Counted from the stretch's first letter, positions 1 through 6,139 are shown. The stretch: 14,009 nucleotides of DNA from Pseudomonadota bacterium (GCA_023433655.1 JAEYUE010000012.1:1-14009); one strand, 5' to 3'. Program-made: numbers and translations. The notes: generated from the letters alone by a model not told the origin.

Positions 1-574
1 CATTGACGTGCACAACGCCTCGGGCGCCTGGAACAAGGCGCTGCTGGACAATGCGGCGCGGCCAAGCGGGGCGCTGGTCTACGCCGGCGGCGACGGCGAG
101 CGGTTGACCGAGGCCCAGTTCGAGGCGCTGCGGGCGCAGATCGACGACGCCCACGCCGGAGCGTTGAACGCCGGACGGCCGATGATCCTGGAGGGCGGCC
201 TCGACTGGAAACCGATGAGCTGGACGCCGGCGGACATGGACTTCATCGCCGGCAAGCACGCTGCCGCGCGCGAGATCGCCCTGGCCTTCGGCGTGGCGCC
301 GCAGCTGCTGGGCATACCGGGCGACGCCACCTATTCGAACTATCGAGAGGCCAACGCCGCCTTCTGGCGAGGCACGGTGGCGCCGCTGGCGCGCAAGGCC
401 GCCGCGGCGCTGACCGGGTGGCTGGGCAGCCGGTTCCCGGGCGCCCGCATCGAGGCCGACCTCGACGCCGTACCGGCCCTCCAGCCGGAGCGCGACGCGC
501 TGTGGGCGAGGCTGGAGGCGGCCAGCTTCCTGACCGTCGAGGAGCGGCGGCGCATGGCGGGAGTGGGCGCATGA
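1..574 (+). CDS. GTA/phage portal protein, HK97 family (3' part; RcGTA g3-like)
   Basis: The portal forms the dodecameric ring at the capsid vertex through which DNA is packaged and the tail is attached. The gene is cut by the left edge; the frame is open from nucleotide 2 and about 190 C-terminal residues are visible, roughly half of a usual HK97-type portal. Typical family features are the stretch around nt 205-240 (GGLDWKPMSWTPADMDFI), followed by a helix and the segment GVAPQLLGIPGDATYSNYREA, which matches the conserved 'P..LLG......Y.N..E' signature of this family. The C-terminal tail is rich in charged helix (LDAVPALQPERDALWARLE). The stop overlaps the next start in an ATGA (571-574), so translation is probably coupled. 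The order of the downstream genes identifies it as a GTA portal rather than one from an active prophage; that part is inference. Confidence 0.92.
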   Translation, partial: IDVHNASGAWNKALLDNAARPSGALVYAGGDGERLTEAQFEALRAQIDDAHAGALNAGRPMILEGGLDWKPMSWTPADMDFIAGKHAAAREIALAFGVAPQLLGIPGDATYSNYREANAAFWRGTVAPLARKAAAALTGWLGSRFPGARIEADLDAVPALQPERDALWARLEAASFLTVEERRRMAGVGA

Positions 575-801
575 GCGAGACGATGCGCAAGATTCCTGTG
601 GCCGTGATCGCGGCCCTGGCGCTTCAGACAGCCGGCGCACTGGTCTGGGCGGGCGGCGCGGCGGCCCGGATCGCGGTTCTGGAGACGCGGGCGGACGCGC
701 AGGGTCAGGTGGCGGAGCGGCTGGCGCGCCTGGAGGAGCAAAGCAAGGCCACGCGCGCCGCGGTGGAGCGGATCGAGTTGCGGCTGGAGCGCGGGCGGTG
801 A
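571..801 (+). CDS. Small membrane-anchored coiled-coil protein of the GTA cluster (RcGTA g3.5 position)
   Basis: A 76-residue protein with an N-terminal hydrophobic segment (about residues 9-31, IPVAVIAALALQTAGALVWA) that looks like one membrane helix, followed by a charged heptad-like helix (about 34-76, rich in Leu, Glu, Arg) likely to form a coiled coil. It sits exactly where RcGTA has its small g3.5 gene, between portal and protease. The start ATG lies inside the ATGA overlap with the portal stop, and its own stop is inside a GTGA overlap with the protease start, so it is embedded in a coupled operon. Its function is not known; a membrane-linked role in assembly or in anchoring procapsids is a guess. 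Gene reality rests on the exact overlaps and the conserved position. Confidence 0.75.
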   Translation: MSETMRKIPVAVIAALALQTAGALVWAGGAAARIAVLETRADAQGQVAERLARLEEQSKATRAAVERIELRLERGR

Positions 802-1253
802 GGGCCGGCGCGGTGCAGATAGAGGGCTATGCTTCGCTGTGGGGCGTGGCCGATCTGAACGGGGACGTAGTGGCGCGGGGCGCCTTTTCCGGGACCCTTG
901 CGAACAGGACTGCGGCCGGCGTCCGGATGCTGCACCAGCACGAGGGTCGTTCGCCGGTCGGAGTCTGGGACCAGATGGCCGAGGACGACCGCGGGCTGTG
1001 GGTGCGCGGCCGGGTGATGGACTGGTCGGCCGAGGGGCGGTTCGCTCAGGCGCTCGCCAGGGCGAAAGCGCTGGACGGGCTGTCGATCGGCTTTCGCAGC
1101 CGCCGGGCGCGACGCGAAGGACGGCTGAGGGTGCTGGTCGACGTCGACCTGTGGGAGGTCTCGCTGGTGACCTTTCCGATGTTGCCAGGGGCAAGGTTCA
1201 GCGTGACGCCGTCTGCGGCCGCCCTCGACACGCCCCGACTTCAAGGACTCTGA
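798..1253 (+). CDS. HK97-family prohead protease (RcGTA g4-like)
   Basis: A serine protease (peptidase family U35 type) that trims the N-terminal scaffold domain of the capsid protein during head maturation. The 151-residue protein begins at a GTG in the GTGA overlap with the preceding stop. Family signatures are present: EGYASLWG..D.NGDVV.RGAF near the N-terminus, MLHQHEG (His46/His48), DGLSIGFR (Ser96) and LWEVSLVTFPM (Glu120), giving the expected His-Ser-Glu set; which histidine is catalytic cannot be told by eye. It lies upstream of its substrate, the capsid gene, but is separated from it by about 550 bp holding an oppositely oriented gene. Its last 13 bp overlap that gene tail-to-tail. 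The protein is short but shows every core motif, so I judge it functional. Confidence 0.93.
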   Translation: MRAGAVQIEGYASLWGVADLNGDVVARGAFSGTLANRTAAGVRMLHQHEGRSPVGVWDQMAEDDRGLWVRGRVMDWSAEGRFAQALARAKALDGLSIGFRSRRARREGRLRVLVDVDLWEVSLVTFPMLPGARFSVTPSAAALDTPRLQGL

Positions 1254-1639
1254 CGGCCGGACAGACGACTGATCTCGGTCTGCGGCACGACGCGCGAAAC
1301 CTGCACGTTGCAGGTCCGGAGAATGGCGGCATGGCTGCGGATATCGAGGTGAGCTGGATCGCCGAGGCAGACGTCGGCGCTGTCGAGCCCGATGGCCCGC
1401 ACGCCGATGCTGGCGTCATTCGTCACATCGAGGCAGGCGGCGGAGCCCGTCAGCAGCAGCGCTTCGCCGGTACGGGCCCGCACGTAGACCCCGTCGCCCG
1501 GCTCGAACTTGATCAGGCGGATGTCGGATGACGAGAAACAGCGGCGGGCGGAGGCCTCTGCGCCTGGTGGCGCGCCAGTCCCGGTCGGGGCGCAACCAGT
1601 GATTGCGAGAACGGTGGCGAAAGCTGGGAACAGGCGCAT
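1241..1639 (-). CDS. Small secreted lipoprotein, DUF6491-like, inserted in antisense within the GTA operon
   Basis: A 132-residue protein on the minus strand. It starts at the ATG complementary to 1637-1639, with a good ribosome binding site (AGGAG about 8 nt upstream), giving a short lipoprotein signal: Met-Arg, a hydrophobic stretch LFPAFATVLAI, then the lipobox ITGC with lipidated Cys16. Alanine at +2 predicts outer membrane sorting. After a Pro/Gly/Thr linker comes a small beta-rich domain starting CFSSSDIRLIKF, with VYVRARTGEALLL, DVCLGDPAHLDI and a C-terminal CNVQVSRVVPQTEISRL. This resembles the DUF6491 lipoproteins common in Caulobacterales and Sphingomonadales, from memory of the family. 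Four further cysteines (34, 69, 91, 110) could make two periplasmic disulfides. A longer frame extends upstream to 1966 but runs antisense through the capsid gene and has no signal peptide, so I rejected that start. Function unknown; its presence inside a GTA cluster is odd. Confidence 0.82.
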   Translation of the reverse strand: MRLFPAFATVLAITGCAPTGTGAPPGAEASARRCFSSSDIRLIKFEPGDGVYVRARTGEALLLTGSAACLDVTNDASIGVRAIGLDSADVCLGDPAHLDIRSHAAILRTCNVQVSRVVPQTEISRLSGRQSP

Positions 1640-1802
1640 GGCCGCAGTCTCCTGAACATGGCCCCCAAGCCAGCCCGAACGCTCCCACGATGTGACGAAA
1701 CGGTCAAGCCGCGAGCAGTGGACGAGTGCCTCGCGAGCCTTGAGGGGCGATCCACGCCCCAACCCTGACCGCAACCTGCGGTCCCTGAGCACCGGAGACA
1801 CC
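1640..1802. other. Divergent spacer between lipoprotein and capsid genes
   Basis: This 163 bp spacer has no convincing gene. It must carry whatever drives the leftward lipoprotein gene, and may carry an internal start site for the capsid gene. On the minus strand a TTGACC (complement of 1702-1707) resembles a -35 box, but no good -10 follows at the usual distance. A short inverted repeat, TGAC-N6-GTCA (1693-1706), overlaps that box and could be an operator or chance. The capsid ribosome binding site GGAGA (1794-1798) ends the spacer. Confidence 0.4.
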
Positions 1803-3032
1803 ATGAAAGAGACCAAGACGGCTTCGGCGACGCCCGAGGCGCGCGCCGCCATGCATGAGATGATGGCGGCGTTCGAGGCGTTCAAAGGGGCGAACGACGC
1901 CCGGCTGGACGAGATCGAGCGCAAGGCCTCGGCCGATACGCTTCTTGAGGAGAAGGTGGCGCGCATCGACCAGGCGGTCGCCGCAGCGCAGGCGCGGCTG
2001 GACCGCGTGGCGAGCGAGGCGCGGCGGCCTGCGATCGGGGACGGCGCCGGCGGTATCGTCGCTCCGCCCGACGGCGTCGAGCTGAAGGCGGCGTTCGACG
2101 GATATCTGCGGGCCGGAATCGGTCTGGAGGTGAAGGCGGGTCTGTCAACGGCGCCGAACTCCGGCGGCTATGTCGTTCCCGAGCAGACCGAGCGGGCCAT
2201 CGAGCGGCGACTGATGGCTGGATCGCCGATGCGCGAGATCGCCACCGTGCGGACAGTGGCAGCGGGGGTGTTCAGGAAGCCGGTGTCGATCGCCGGCGTG
2301 GGTTCGGGCTGGGTGGCCGAGACGGCGGCGCGGCCGGAGACCGATCCGGCGACGCTGGCGCTGCTGGAGTTCCCGGCCGCCGACCTCTACGCCTGTCCGG
2401 CGGCGACCCAGACGCTGCTGGACGACGCGCTGGTCGACCTCGACGAGTGGCTGGCCGGGGAGGTCGAGGACGCCTTCGCCGCCCAGGAGACCGAGGCCTT
2501 CATCAACGGCGACGGGGCGAACAAGCCGCGCGGCTTCCTCGACTACGACATCGTCGCCGACGGCGATCAGGACTGGGGCGAGATCGGCTACGTCGCCTCG
2601 GGTGCGGCCGGAGCCTTCCTGTCCGACAGCCCGACCGATCGGCTGATCGACCTGGTCTATGCACCGAAGGCCCAGTATCGGCCGAACGCGCGCTTCGTGA
2701 TGAACCGCCGCACGGTCTCGACGGTGCGCAAGTTCAAGGACGCCGACGGCAACTACATCTGGCAGCCGGCGCAGCGGGCGGGCGACACCGCCAGCCTGCT
2801 GGGCTATCCGGTCACCGAGATCGAGACCATGCCGGACCTGGCGGCCGATGCGCCGGCGATCGCCTTCGGAGACTTCCGGCGGGGCTATCTGATCGTCGAT
2901 CGCGCGGGGGTGCGGGTGCTGCGGGATCCGTACTCCGCCAAGCCGTACGTGCTGTTCTACACGACCCGCCGCGTCGGCGGCGGCGTGCAGGATTTCGACG
3001 CCATCAAGGTGATGAAGTTCAGCCCGAGCTGA
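1803..3032 (+). CDS. Major capsid protein, HK97 fold (RcGTA g5-like)
   Basis: The shell subunit of the GTA head. It is a 409-residue protein starting at ATG 1803, chosen because GGAGA stands 5 nt upstream and the N-terminus then reads as the usual charged scaffold helix; an upstream in-frame start at 1692 would add 37 Arg/Pro-rich residues unlike the family. Residues 1 to about 80 are an acidic/alanine-rich coiled coil (delta domain), followed by a Gly-rich linker. The mature HK97-fold part starts around residue 105-115, where the motif AGLSTAPNSGGYVVPEQ marks the usual region just after protease cleavage. Other family features are GSGWVAETAARPETD, the E-loop/P-domain region, EAFINGDGANKPRGFL and the C-terminal YSAKPYVLFYTTRRVGGGVQDFDAIKVMKFS. 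A strong hairpin follows the stop. Confidence 0.95.
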   Translation: MKETKTASATPEARAAMHEMMAAFEAFKGANDARLDEIERKASADTLLEEKVARIDQAVAAAQARLDRVASEARRPAIGDGAGGIVAPPDGVELKAAFDGYLRAGIGLEVKAGLSTAPNSGGYVVPEQTERAIERRLMAGSPMREIATVRTVAAGVFRKPVSIAGVGSGWVAETAARPETDPATLALLEFPAADLYACPAATQTLLDDALVDLDEWLAGEVEDAFAAQETEAFINGDGANKPRGFLDYDIVADGDQDWGEIGYVASGAAGAFLSDSPTDRLIDLVYAPKAQYRPNARFVMNRRTVSTVRKFKDADGNYIWQPAQRAGDTASLLGYPVTEIETMPDLAADAPAIAFGDFRRGYLIVDRAGVRVLRDPYSAKPYVLFYTTRRVGGGVQDFDAIKVMKFSPS

Positions 3033-3055
3033 GCTTTCGAAATCCGCAGACGAGA

Positions 3056-3106
3056 GGCGGCAGGCAGCGGGACGGGGCGCCCCCCTGTCGCCGGCCGCCT
3101 GCCGCC
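3056..3106 (+). promoter_or_regulatory. Strong intercistronic hairpin between capsid and adaptor genes
   Basis: A perfect 10-bp inverted repeat, GGCGGCAGGC (3056-3065) and GCCTGCCGCC (3097-3106), encloses a second inner stem, GACGGGG (3071-3077) with CCCTGTC (3083-3089, one G-T pair) and a 5-nt loop. Together they would make a very stable two-part RNA hairpin starting 24 nt after the capsid stop. No T-run follows, so it is not a classical intrinsic terminator. It could partly stop transcription, or protect the capsid mRNA 3' end and so raise capsid yield relative to tail proteins. Confidence 0.5.
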
Positions 3107-3134
3107 ATCCTTCCATCCATTCGAGGTGGTTCCG

Positions 3135-3401
3135 ATGACCGCACCGGTGACCCTCGCCGAGGCGAGGCAATTCCTGCGCGTCGAGCACGACGCCGAGGAC
3201 CAGCTGATCCAGACATTGATCGACGCGGCCCAGGCGCGGGTCGAGGCGGACGTCGGCCAAGGGCTGGATGCCGGGTCGCCCGCGCCCTTGCGGCTGGCGG
3301 TGCTGATGCTGGTCCTGCGCGCCTTCGAGCGCGGTGAAACCGAGATGCCGCTCAGGCCGGTCGAGGCCTGGATCGCGCCCTATCGTCCGGTGCGGCTGTG
3401 A
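3135..3401 (+). CDS. Head-tail connector/adaptor protein (RcGTA g6-like, gp6 family)
   Basis: An 88-residue, mostly helical protein of the phage gp6-like head-tail connector family, which docks under the portal ring. The N-terminus VTLAEARQFLRVEHDAEDQLIQTLIDAA is the hallmark of the family: a helix with 'L.eaK.hLRvd...eD.li..li.aA', followed by A..RVE.D and a C-terminal helix PLRLAVLMLVLRAFERG, ending IAPYRPVRL. I chose ATG 3135, preceded by the Shine-Dalgarno-like GAGGTGG at 3123-3129, over an in-frame GTG at 3126 that lies inside that site. It overlaps the next gene by GTGA (3398-3401). A gap of about 100 bp with a hairpin separates it from the capsid gene, the largest same-strand gap in the cluster. 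Confidence 0.9.
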   Translation: MTAPVTLAEARQFLRVEHDAEDQLIQTLIDAAQARVEADVGQGLDAGSPAPLRLAVLMLVLRAFERGETEMPLRPVEAWIAPYRPVRL

Positions 3402-3691
3402 GGGTGCTGGCGGAATTGTACGAGGGCGTCGAAAGCCTGACGCCCTACGGCGGCCGCGCCGTCAGCTGGGAGCCTATGGGCGTGGCCTGGCTGAAGCTGG
3501 CGCCGCGGCGGATGCGCGACCGGCGCGAAGCCGGCGGGGCGCGGACGGTCGAAACCGTGACGGCGGAGTCCCGCTCCGATCCCCGACTGACGGAGGACCG
3601 GGTGCTGAGGTTCGGCGGAGCCGACTGGCGCATTCGGGCGGTCGAAACGGTCGGAGGGCAGGCGATCCTGAGACTGGAGCGAAGCGCATGA
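3398..3691 (+). CDS. Head-tail stopper/adaptor protein (RcGTA g7-like)
   Basis: A 97-residue protein of the phage head-tail joining (head closure) family that forms the ring below the adaptor and keeps DNA in the head. It starts at the GTG of a GTGA overlap and ends inside an ATGA overlap. The family pattern is visible: a mid-protein Trp (SWEPMGVAWLKLAP), a polar stretch rich in Arg and Glu (RRMRDRREAGG), a beta strand ARTVETVTAESRSDPRLTEDRVLRFGG, then DWRIRAVETVGGQAILRLER, matching the common 'l.......y.I..v......r..l.l.c..' ending. Assignment rests on both the pattern and the position between adaptor and tail terminator. Confidence 0.85.
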   Translation: MRVLAELYEGVESLTPYGGRAVSWEPMGVAWLKLAPRRMRDRREAGGARTVETVTAESRSDPRLTEDRVLRFGGADWRIRAVETVGGQAILRLERSA

Positions 3692-4092
3692 GCCATGAAC
3701 TGGCCCTGCAGAAGGCGCTCGTCGCCCATCTGGGGGCGGATGCGAGCCTGGGCGCCCTGCTGGGGAGCCCGCCGCGGATCTGGGATGCGCCGCCGGCGCA
3801 GCCGGGGCTGCCGCACTTGCTGATCGGGAGATCGGAGAGCCGGCCCGTCGAGGCCGATGGCGGCGGGATCGAACAGGCGCTGACGCTGACGGTGGTGTCG
3901 GCCTTCCGCGGCGCCGAGGAGGCCAAGGCGGTTCTGGCGGCGCTCCGAAGCGCCCTGGCGGGTGTGGAACTGGAAGCTGACGGGATCAGGACGATCGGAC
4001 TGAGGGCGACGTTCGCGGACGTCTTCCCGACGCCTGACCGGCTGAGGACCTATGCGGTGCTGCGGGTGCGCGCCGTGACGGAGGAGATCTGA
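3688..4092 (+). CDS. Tail terminator, DUF3168 family (RcGTA g8-like)
   Basis: A 134-residue DUF3168 protein, the ring that ends the tail tube and joins it to the head stopper. The start ATG is in the ATGA overlap at 3688-3691. It begins with the family helix SHELALQKALVAHLGADASL, followed by PPRIWDAPPAQPGLPHLLIG, where the 'I.d..p.....P.i.ig' pattern is typical, then QALTLTVVSAFRGAEEAKAVLAAL as the conserved strand-helix unit, and a C-terminal FADVFPTPDRLRTYAVLRVRAVTEE, similar to the 'd........r....l.....vEe' ending of the family. The gap to the tail tube gene is 1 nt. Confidence 0.9.
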   Translation: MSHELALQKALVAHLGADASLGALLGSPPRIWDAPPAQPGLPHLLIGRSESRPVEADGGGIEQALTLTVVSAFRGAEEAKAVLAALRSALAGVELEADGIRTIGLRATFADVFPTPDRLRTYAVLRVRAVTEEI

Positions 4093-4093
4093 A

Positions 4094-4504
4094 ATGGCGG
4101 CGCAGCGCGGCAAGGACATTCTGCTGAAGATCGAAGGCGAGCCGGGCGTGTTCACGACCGTCGCGGGCCTCAGGGCGCGGACCCTGTCGCTGAACGCGCG
4201 GACCGTGGAGGCGACCGATGGCGACAGTGCGGGAAGGTGGCGGGAACTCCTTGCCGGAGCGGGCGTCAGGTCGGCGGCCGTGGCCGGACAGGGCATCTTC
4301 CGCGACGCGGCTTCCGACGCGATGATCCGCGAGGCCTTCTTCGATCAGTCGGCGCGAATCTGGCGCCTGATCGTGCCAGACTTCGGGACGCTGGAGGGGC
4401 CGTTCCTGGTGGCGGCGCTGGAGTACGCGGGCGAGCACGAGGGCGAGGCGACCTTCGCCATCAGCCTGGCGAGCGCCGGGGAAATCACCTTCGGAGTCCT
4501 CTGA
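4094..4504 (+). CDS. Major tail (tube) protein (RcGTA g9-like)
   Basis: A 136-residue tail tube protein of the TP901-1-like major tail protein type. Its opening, QRGKDILLKIEGEPGVFTTVAGLRARTLSLNAR, matches the conserved start 'a..G.d.llki.......f..vaGlrs..ls.n...vd.T....g.WRelL..aG.' of GTA tube proteins, and the following DGDSAGRWRELLAGAG continues it. Then come VRSAAVAGQGIF, DQSARIWRLIVPDFGTLEGPFLVAALEY and a closing strand ATFAISLASAGEITF. The stop overlaps the next start by one base (TGATG, 4502-4506). The protein would stack as hexameric rings whose number is set by the short tape measure protein encoded at 4963. Confidence 0.93.
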   Translation: MAAQRGKDILLKIEGEPGVFTTVAGLRARTLSLNARTVEATDGDSAGRWRELLAGAGVRSAAVAGQGIFRDAASDAMIREAFFDQSARIWRLIVPDFGTLEGPFLVAALEYAGEHEGEATFAISLASAGEITFGVL

Positions 4505-4797
4505 TGGCCGCGAACGGGGTCCGGGGCGAGGTCTCGGTCCTGATGGCCGGAGCCGAGCGGCGACTGTGCCTGACCCTCGGAGCCTTGGCGGAGATCGAGA
4601 CGGAGCTGGGATGTGAGGGCGTCGTCGGGCTGGCCGAACGCATGCGGGCGCTGTCCGCGCGGGACCTGCAGACGGTGCTCGGGGCGCTGCTGCGAGGCGG
4701 CGGAGAGACGGACCTGGCTGTTGAACTGAGCCGGGCGCCGATTGATCCGCGGGAGGCGGCGGAGGCGGTGGCCAGGGCCTTCGCGGCGGCGACGTGA
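4504..4797 (+). CDS. GTA gp10-like tail assembly chaperone family protein
   Basis: A 97-residue protein at the g10 position of the GTA cluster. It has a beta N-terminus (GVRGEVSVLMAGAERRLCLTLGALAEIETELG) with the 'L.lTlgaLaElE..lG' motif typical of the family (Phage_TAC_11/GTA gp10), then helices GLAERMRALSARDLQTVLGALLRGGG and ending DPREAAEAVARAFAAAT. Its job is probably to bind tube and tape measure proteins before assembly, by analogy with lambda gpG; this is inference from family and position. It starts one base into the preceding stop and its stop is in the GTGA overlap with the next small gene. Confidence 0.88.
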   Translation: MAANGVRGEVSVLMAGAERRLCLTLGALAEIETELGCEGVVGLAERMRALSARDLQTVLGALLRGGGETDLAVELSRAPIDPREAAEAVARAFAAAT

Positions 4798-4973
4798 CGA
4801 CGCCCTGGGGGGCGATGATGCGGCTGGCGGCGCGGGCGGGAGTGACGCCGGCGGAGTTCTGGCGACTGTCGCTGAAGGAATGGCGGTTGCTGGTCGAAGC
4901 GCCGGCGGACGCCGCCCCCCTGAGCCGGCGTGAGTTAGAACAGTTGACGGAGGCGTGGCCCGATGGCGGATGA
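4794..4973 (+). CDS. Small tail assembly chaperone, TAC_6/TIGR02216 type (RcGTA g10.1-like)
   Basis: A 59-residue protein, easily missed because it is short and starts with GTG (4794). Translation gives MTTPWGAMMRLAARAGVTP, then AEFWRLSLKEWRLLVEAP and a C-terminal SRREELEQL-like helix (actual: PLSRRELEQLTEAWPDGG). The 'P..FW.LS..EWR.L' core is the signature of the small alphaproteobacterial phage/GTA tail assembly chaperones, and the position between gp10 and the tape measure gene is exactly that of g10.1 in RcGTA. It overlaps the preceding gene by 4 nt (GTGA) and the tape measure gene by 11 nt. It lies in the -1 frame relative to gp10, which recalls the lambda G/GT layout, but no slippery heptamer is visible, so I call two separate proteins. 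Confidence 0.85.
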   Translation: MTTPWGAMMRLAARAGVTPAEFWRLSLKEWRLLVEAPADAAPLSRRELEQLTEAWPDGG

Positions 4974-5490
4974 ACCGGATCATGACGCGTTGGGCGAACT
5001 TCCCCGGCGCGCGGCCGAGGCAGCGGCGGCGCTGGAGGGTCTGAAGGGACCGGCCGAAGAAGCAGCGTCGTCCATCGAGGCGGCGTTTGGACGGGCCGGC
5101 GAGGGCCTGGCCAGATCGATCGCGCGGGCGGCGGCCGACGGCGAGGTGTCGCTGGCTGAACTGGCCCGGGCGGTGCTGGCCGCGGTCAACGCCGCGGCGG
5201 GCGGAGGCGCGGGAGGGCTGTCCGCGGCCATCGCCCGGGTCGCCAGCTCCATCTTCGCCGGGACGCGCGCGGAGGGCGGGCCCGTCGCTCCGGGAGGCGC
5301 CTATCTGGTCGGGGAACGCGGACCCGAGCTGTTCCGGCCGGCGACCGTCGGGACGGTCGAGCCGGTGAGCGCCCCCGCGGTGACCGTGAACGTGCAGGTC
5401 GAAGGCGGCGTCGAGACCCTGATGCATTCGGAAGCCCAGGTCGCCCAGGCGCTGGCGCGCGCCGTCTCGCTGGGCATGCGCCGGCTGTAG
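4963..5490 (+). CDS. Short tail tape measure protein (RcGTA g11-like)
   Basis: A 175-residue tape measure protein that sets tail length and is thought to leave the tail ahead of the DNA. Residues 1 to about 105 are an Ala-rich helical region (e.g. LPRRAAEAAAALEGLKGP, ARAVLAAVNAAAGGG), and the C-terminal part carries the lambda-family tape measure motif GGPVAPGGAYLVGERGPELF (about residues 104-123), followed by RPATVGTVEP and a strand VTVNVQVEGG. ATG 4963 was taken as start; it lies within the end of the preceding gene. It is very short even for a GTA (the R. capsulatus protein is somewhat over 200 residues, from memory), which predicts a stubby tail. A 19-nt gap with ribosome binding site GGGAG separates it from the next gene. 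Confidence 0.9.
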   Translation: MADEPDHDALGELPRRAAEAAAALEGLKGPAEEAASSIEAAFGRAGEGLARSIARAAADGEVSLAELARAVLAAVNAAAGGGAGGLSAAIARVASSIFAGTRAEGGPVAPGGAYLVGERGPELFRPATVGTVEPVSAPAVTVNVQVEGGVETLMHSEAQVAQALARAVSLGMRRL

Positions 5491-5509
5491 GTCGACTGGG
5501 AGACGGAAG

Positions 5510-6139
5510 ATGGCCTTTCATGAGGTGAGGCTGCCTGCGCGCCTGGCGTTCGGCTCGACGGGCGGCGTGGAGCGGCGGACGGAGGTGGTGACCCTGGGTT
5601 CGGGCTTCGAGCGACGCTCGAGCCCGTGGGCGCAGGGCCGCCGCCGCTATCTGGTCGGCGCCAATCTCAGGTCGCTGGATGACATGGCGGCGCTGACCGC
5701 CTTCTTCGAGGCGCGCCGGGGGCGGCTGTACGGCTTCCGCTTCCGCGACTTCGCCGATTTCAAGTCGTGCCCGCCCGGGGCTGAGATCAGCCCCTTCGAC
5801 CAGCCCCTGGGCGTCGGCGATGGCGAACGCACCACCTTCGGGCTGCTCAAGCTCTACGGCGATGGCGAGCCCGCAGCCGAGAGACGTATCGCCAAGCCGG
5901 TTGACGGCACGGTGCGGGTAGCAGCCGGCTCGGAGGAACTGCCCGGGGACGCCTTCGAAGTCGATCCAGCCACAGGCGTGGTCACGCTGCAGATTCCGCC
6001 GTCGGCGGGCGTCGCGGTGACGGCCGGCTTCGAGTTCGACGTGCCGGTGAGGTTCGATGCCGATCGCATCGACGTGACTCTGGAGAGCTTCACCGCCGGC
6101 CGCATGGCGGCCGTTCCCCTGATCGAGGTGAGGGTCTGA
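5510..6139 (+). CDS. Distal tail protein, DUF2460 family (RcGTA g12-like)
   Basis: A 209-residue DUF2460 protein that closes the distal end of the tube and carries the hub. It starts at ATG 5510 after GGGAG (5498-5502). Near the N-terminus is FHEVRLPARLAFGSTGGVER, the common opening of the family ('F.e..lp..ia.g..GGp.f.T.v'). Then follow ERRSSPWAQGRRRYLVG, the 'E.Rn..W...r..y..g' motif, and FFEARRGRLYGFRFRDFADF with KS at residues 85-86, the strongest family block. The second half is a beta-rich domain with a DVPVRFDADRIDVTLESFTAG segment that matches the conserved 'FDVPVRFDtD.L......f..g' ending. The stop shares one base with the next start. Confidence 0.95.
   Translation: MAFHEVRLPARLAFGSTGGVERRTEVVTLGSGFERRSSPWAQGRRRYLVGANLRSLDDMAALTAFFEARRGRLYGFRFRDFADFKSCPPGAEISPFDQPLGVGDGERTTFGLLKLYGDGEPAAERRIAKPVDGTVRVAAGSEELPGDAFEVDPATGVVTLQIPPSAGVAVTAGFEFDVPVRFDADRIDVTLESFTAGRMAAVPLIEVRV

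Noticed and set aside
1692..1802. 37-residue N-terminal extension of the capsid protein
   Set aside because: The added residues are Arg/Pro/Ser-rich and unlike the acidic scaffold helix of the family; ATG 1803 has its own GGAGA site.
1640..1966. Longer start for the antisense lipoprotein gene
   Set aside because: It would run through the capsid coding region and bury the signal peptide and lipobox in the middle of the protein; the ATG at 1639 has a proper ribosome binding site.
2145..3260. A 371-codon open frame on the minus strand opposite the capsid gene
   Set aside because: Composition is typical of a GC-rich shadow (Arg, Gly, His, Pro), with no motif, and the opposite strand encodes a clear HK97 capsid protein.
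4740..4800. Programmed -1 frameshift fusing gp10 with gp10.1 as in lambda G/GT
   Set aside because: The frames are in the right relation, but no XXXYYYZ slippery heptamer is visible before the gp10 stop, and gp10.1 has its own coupled GTG start.
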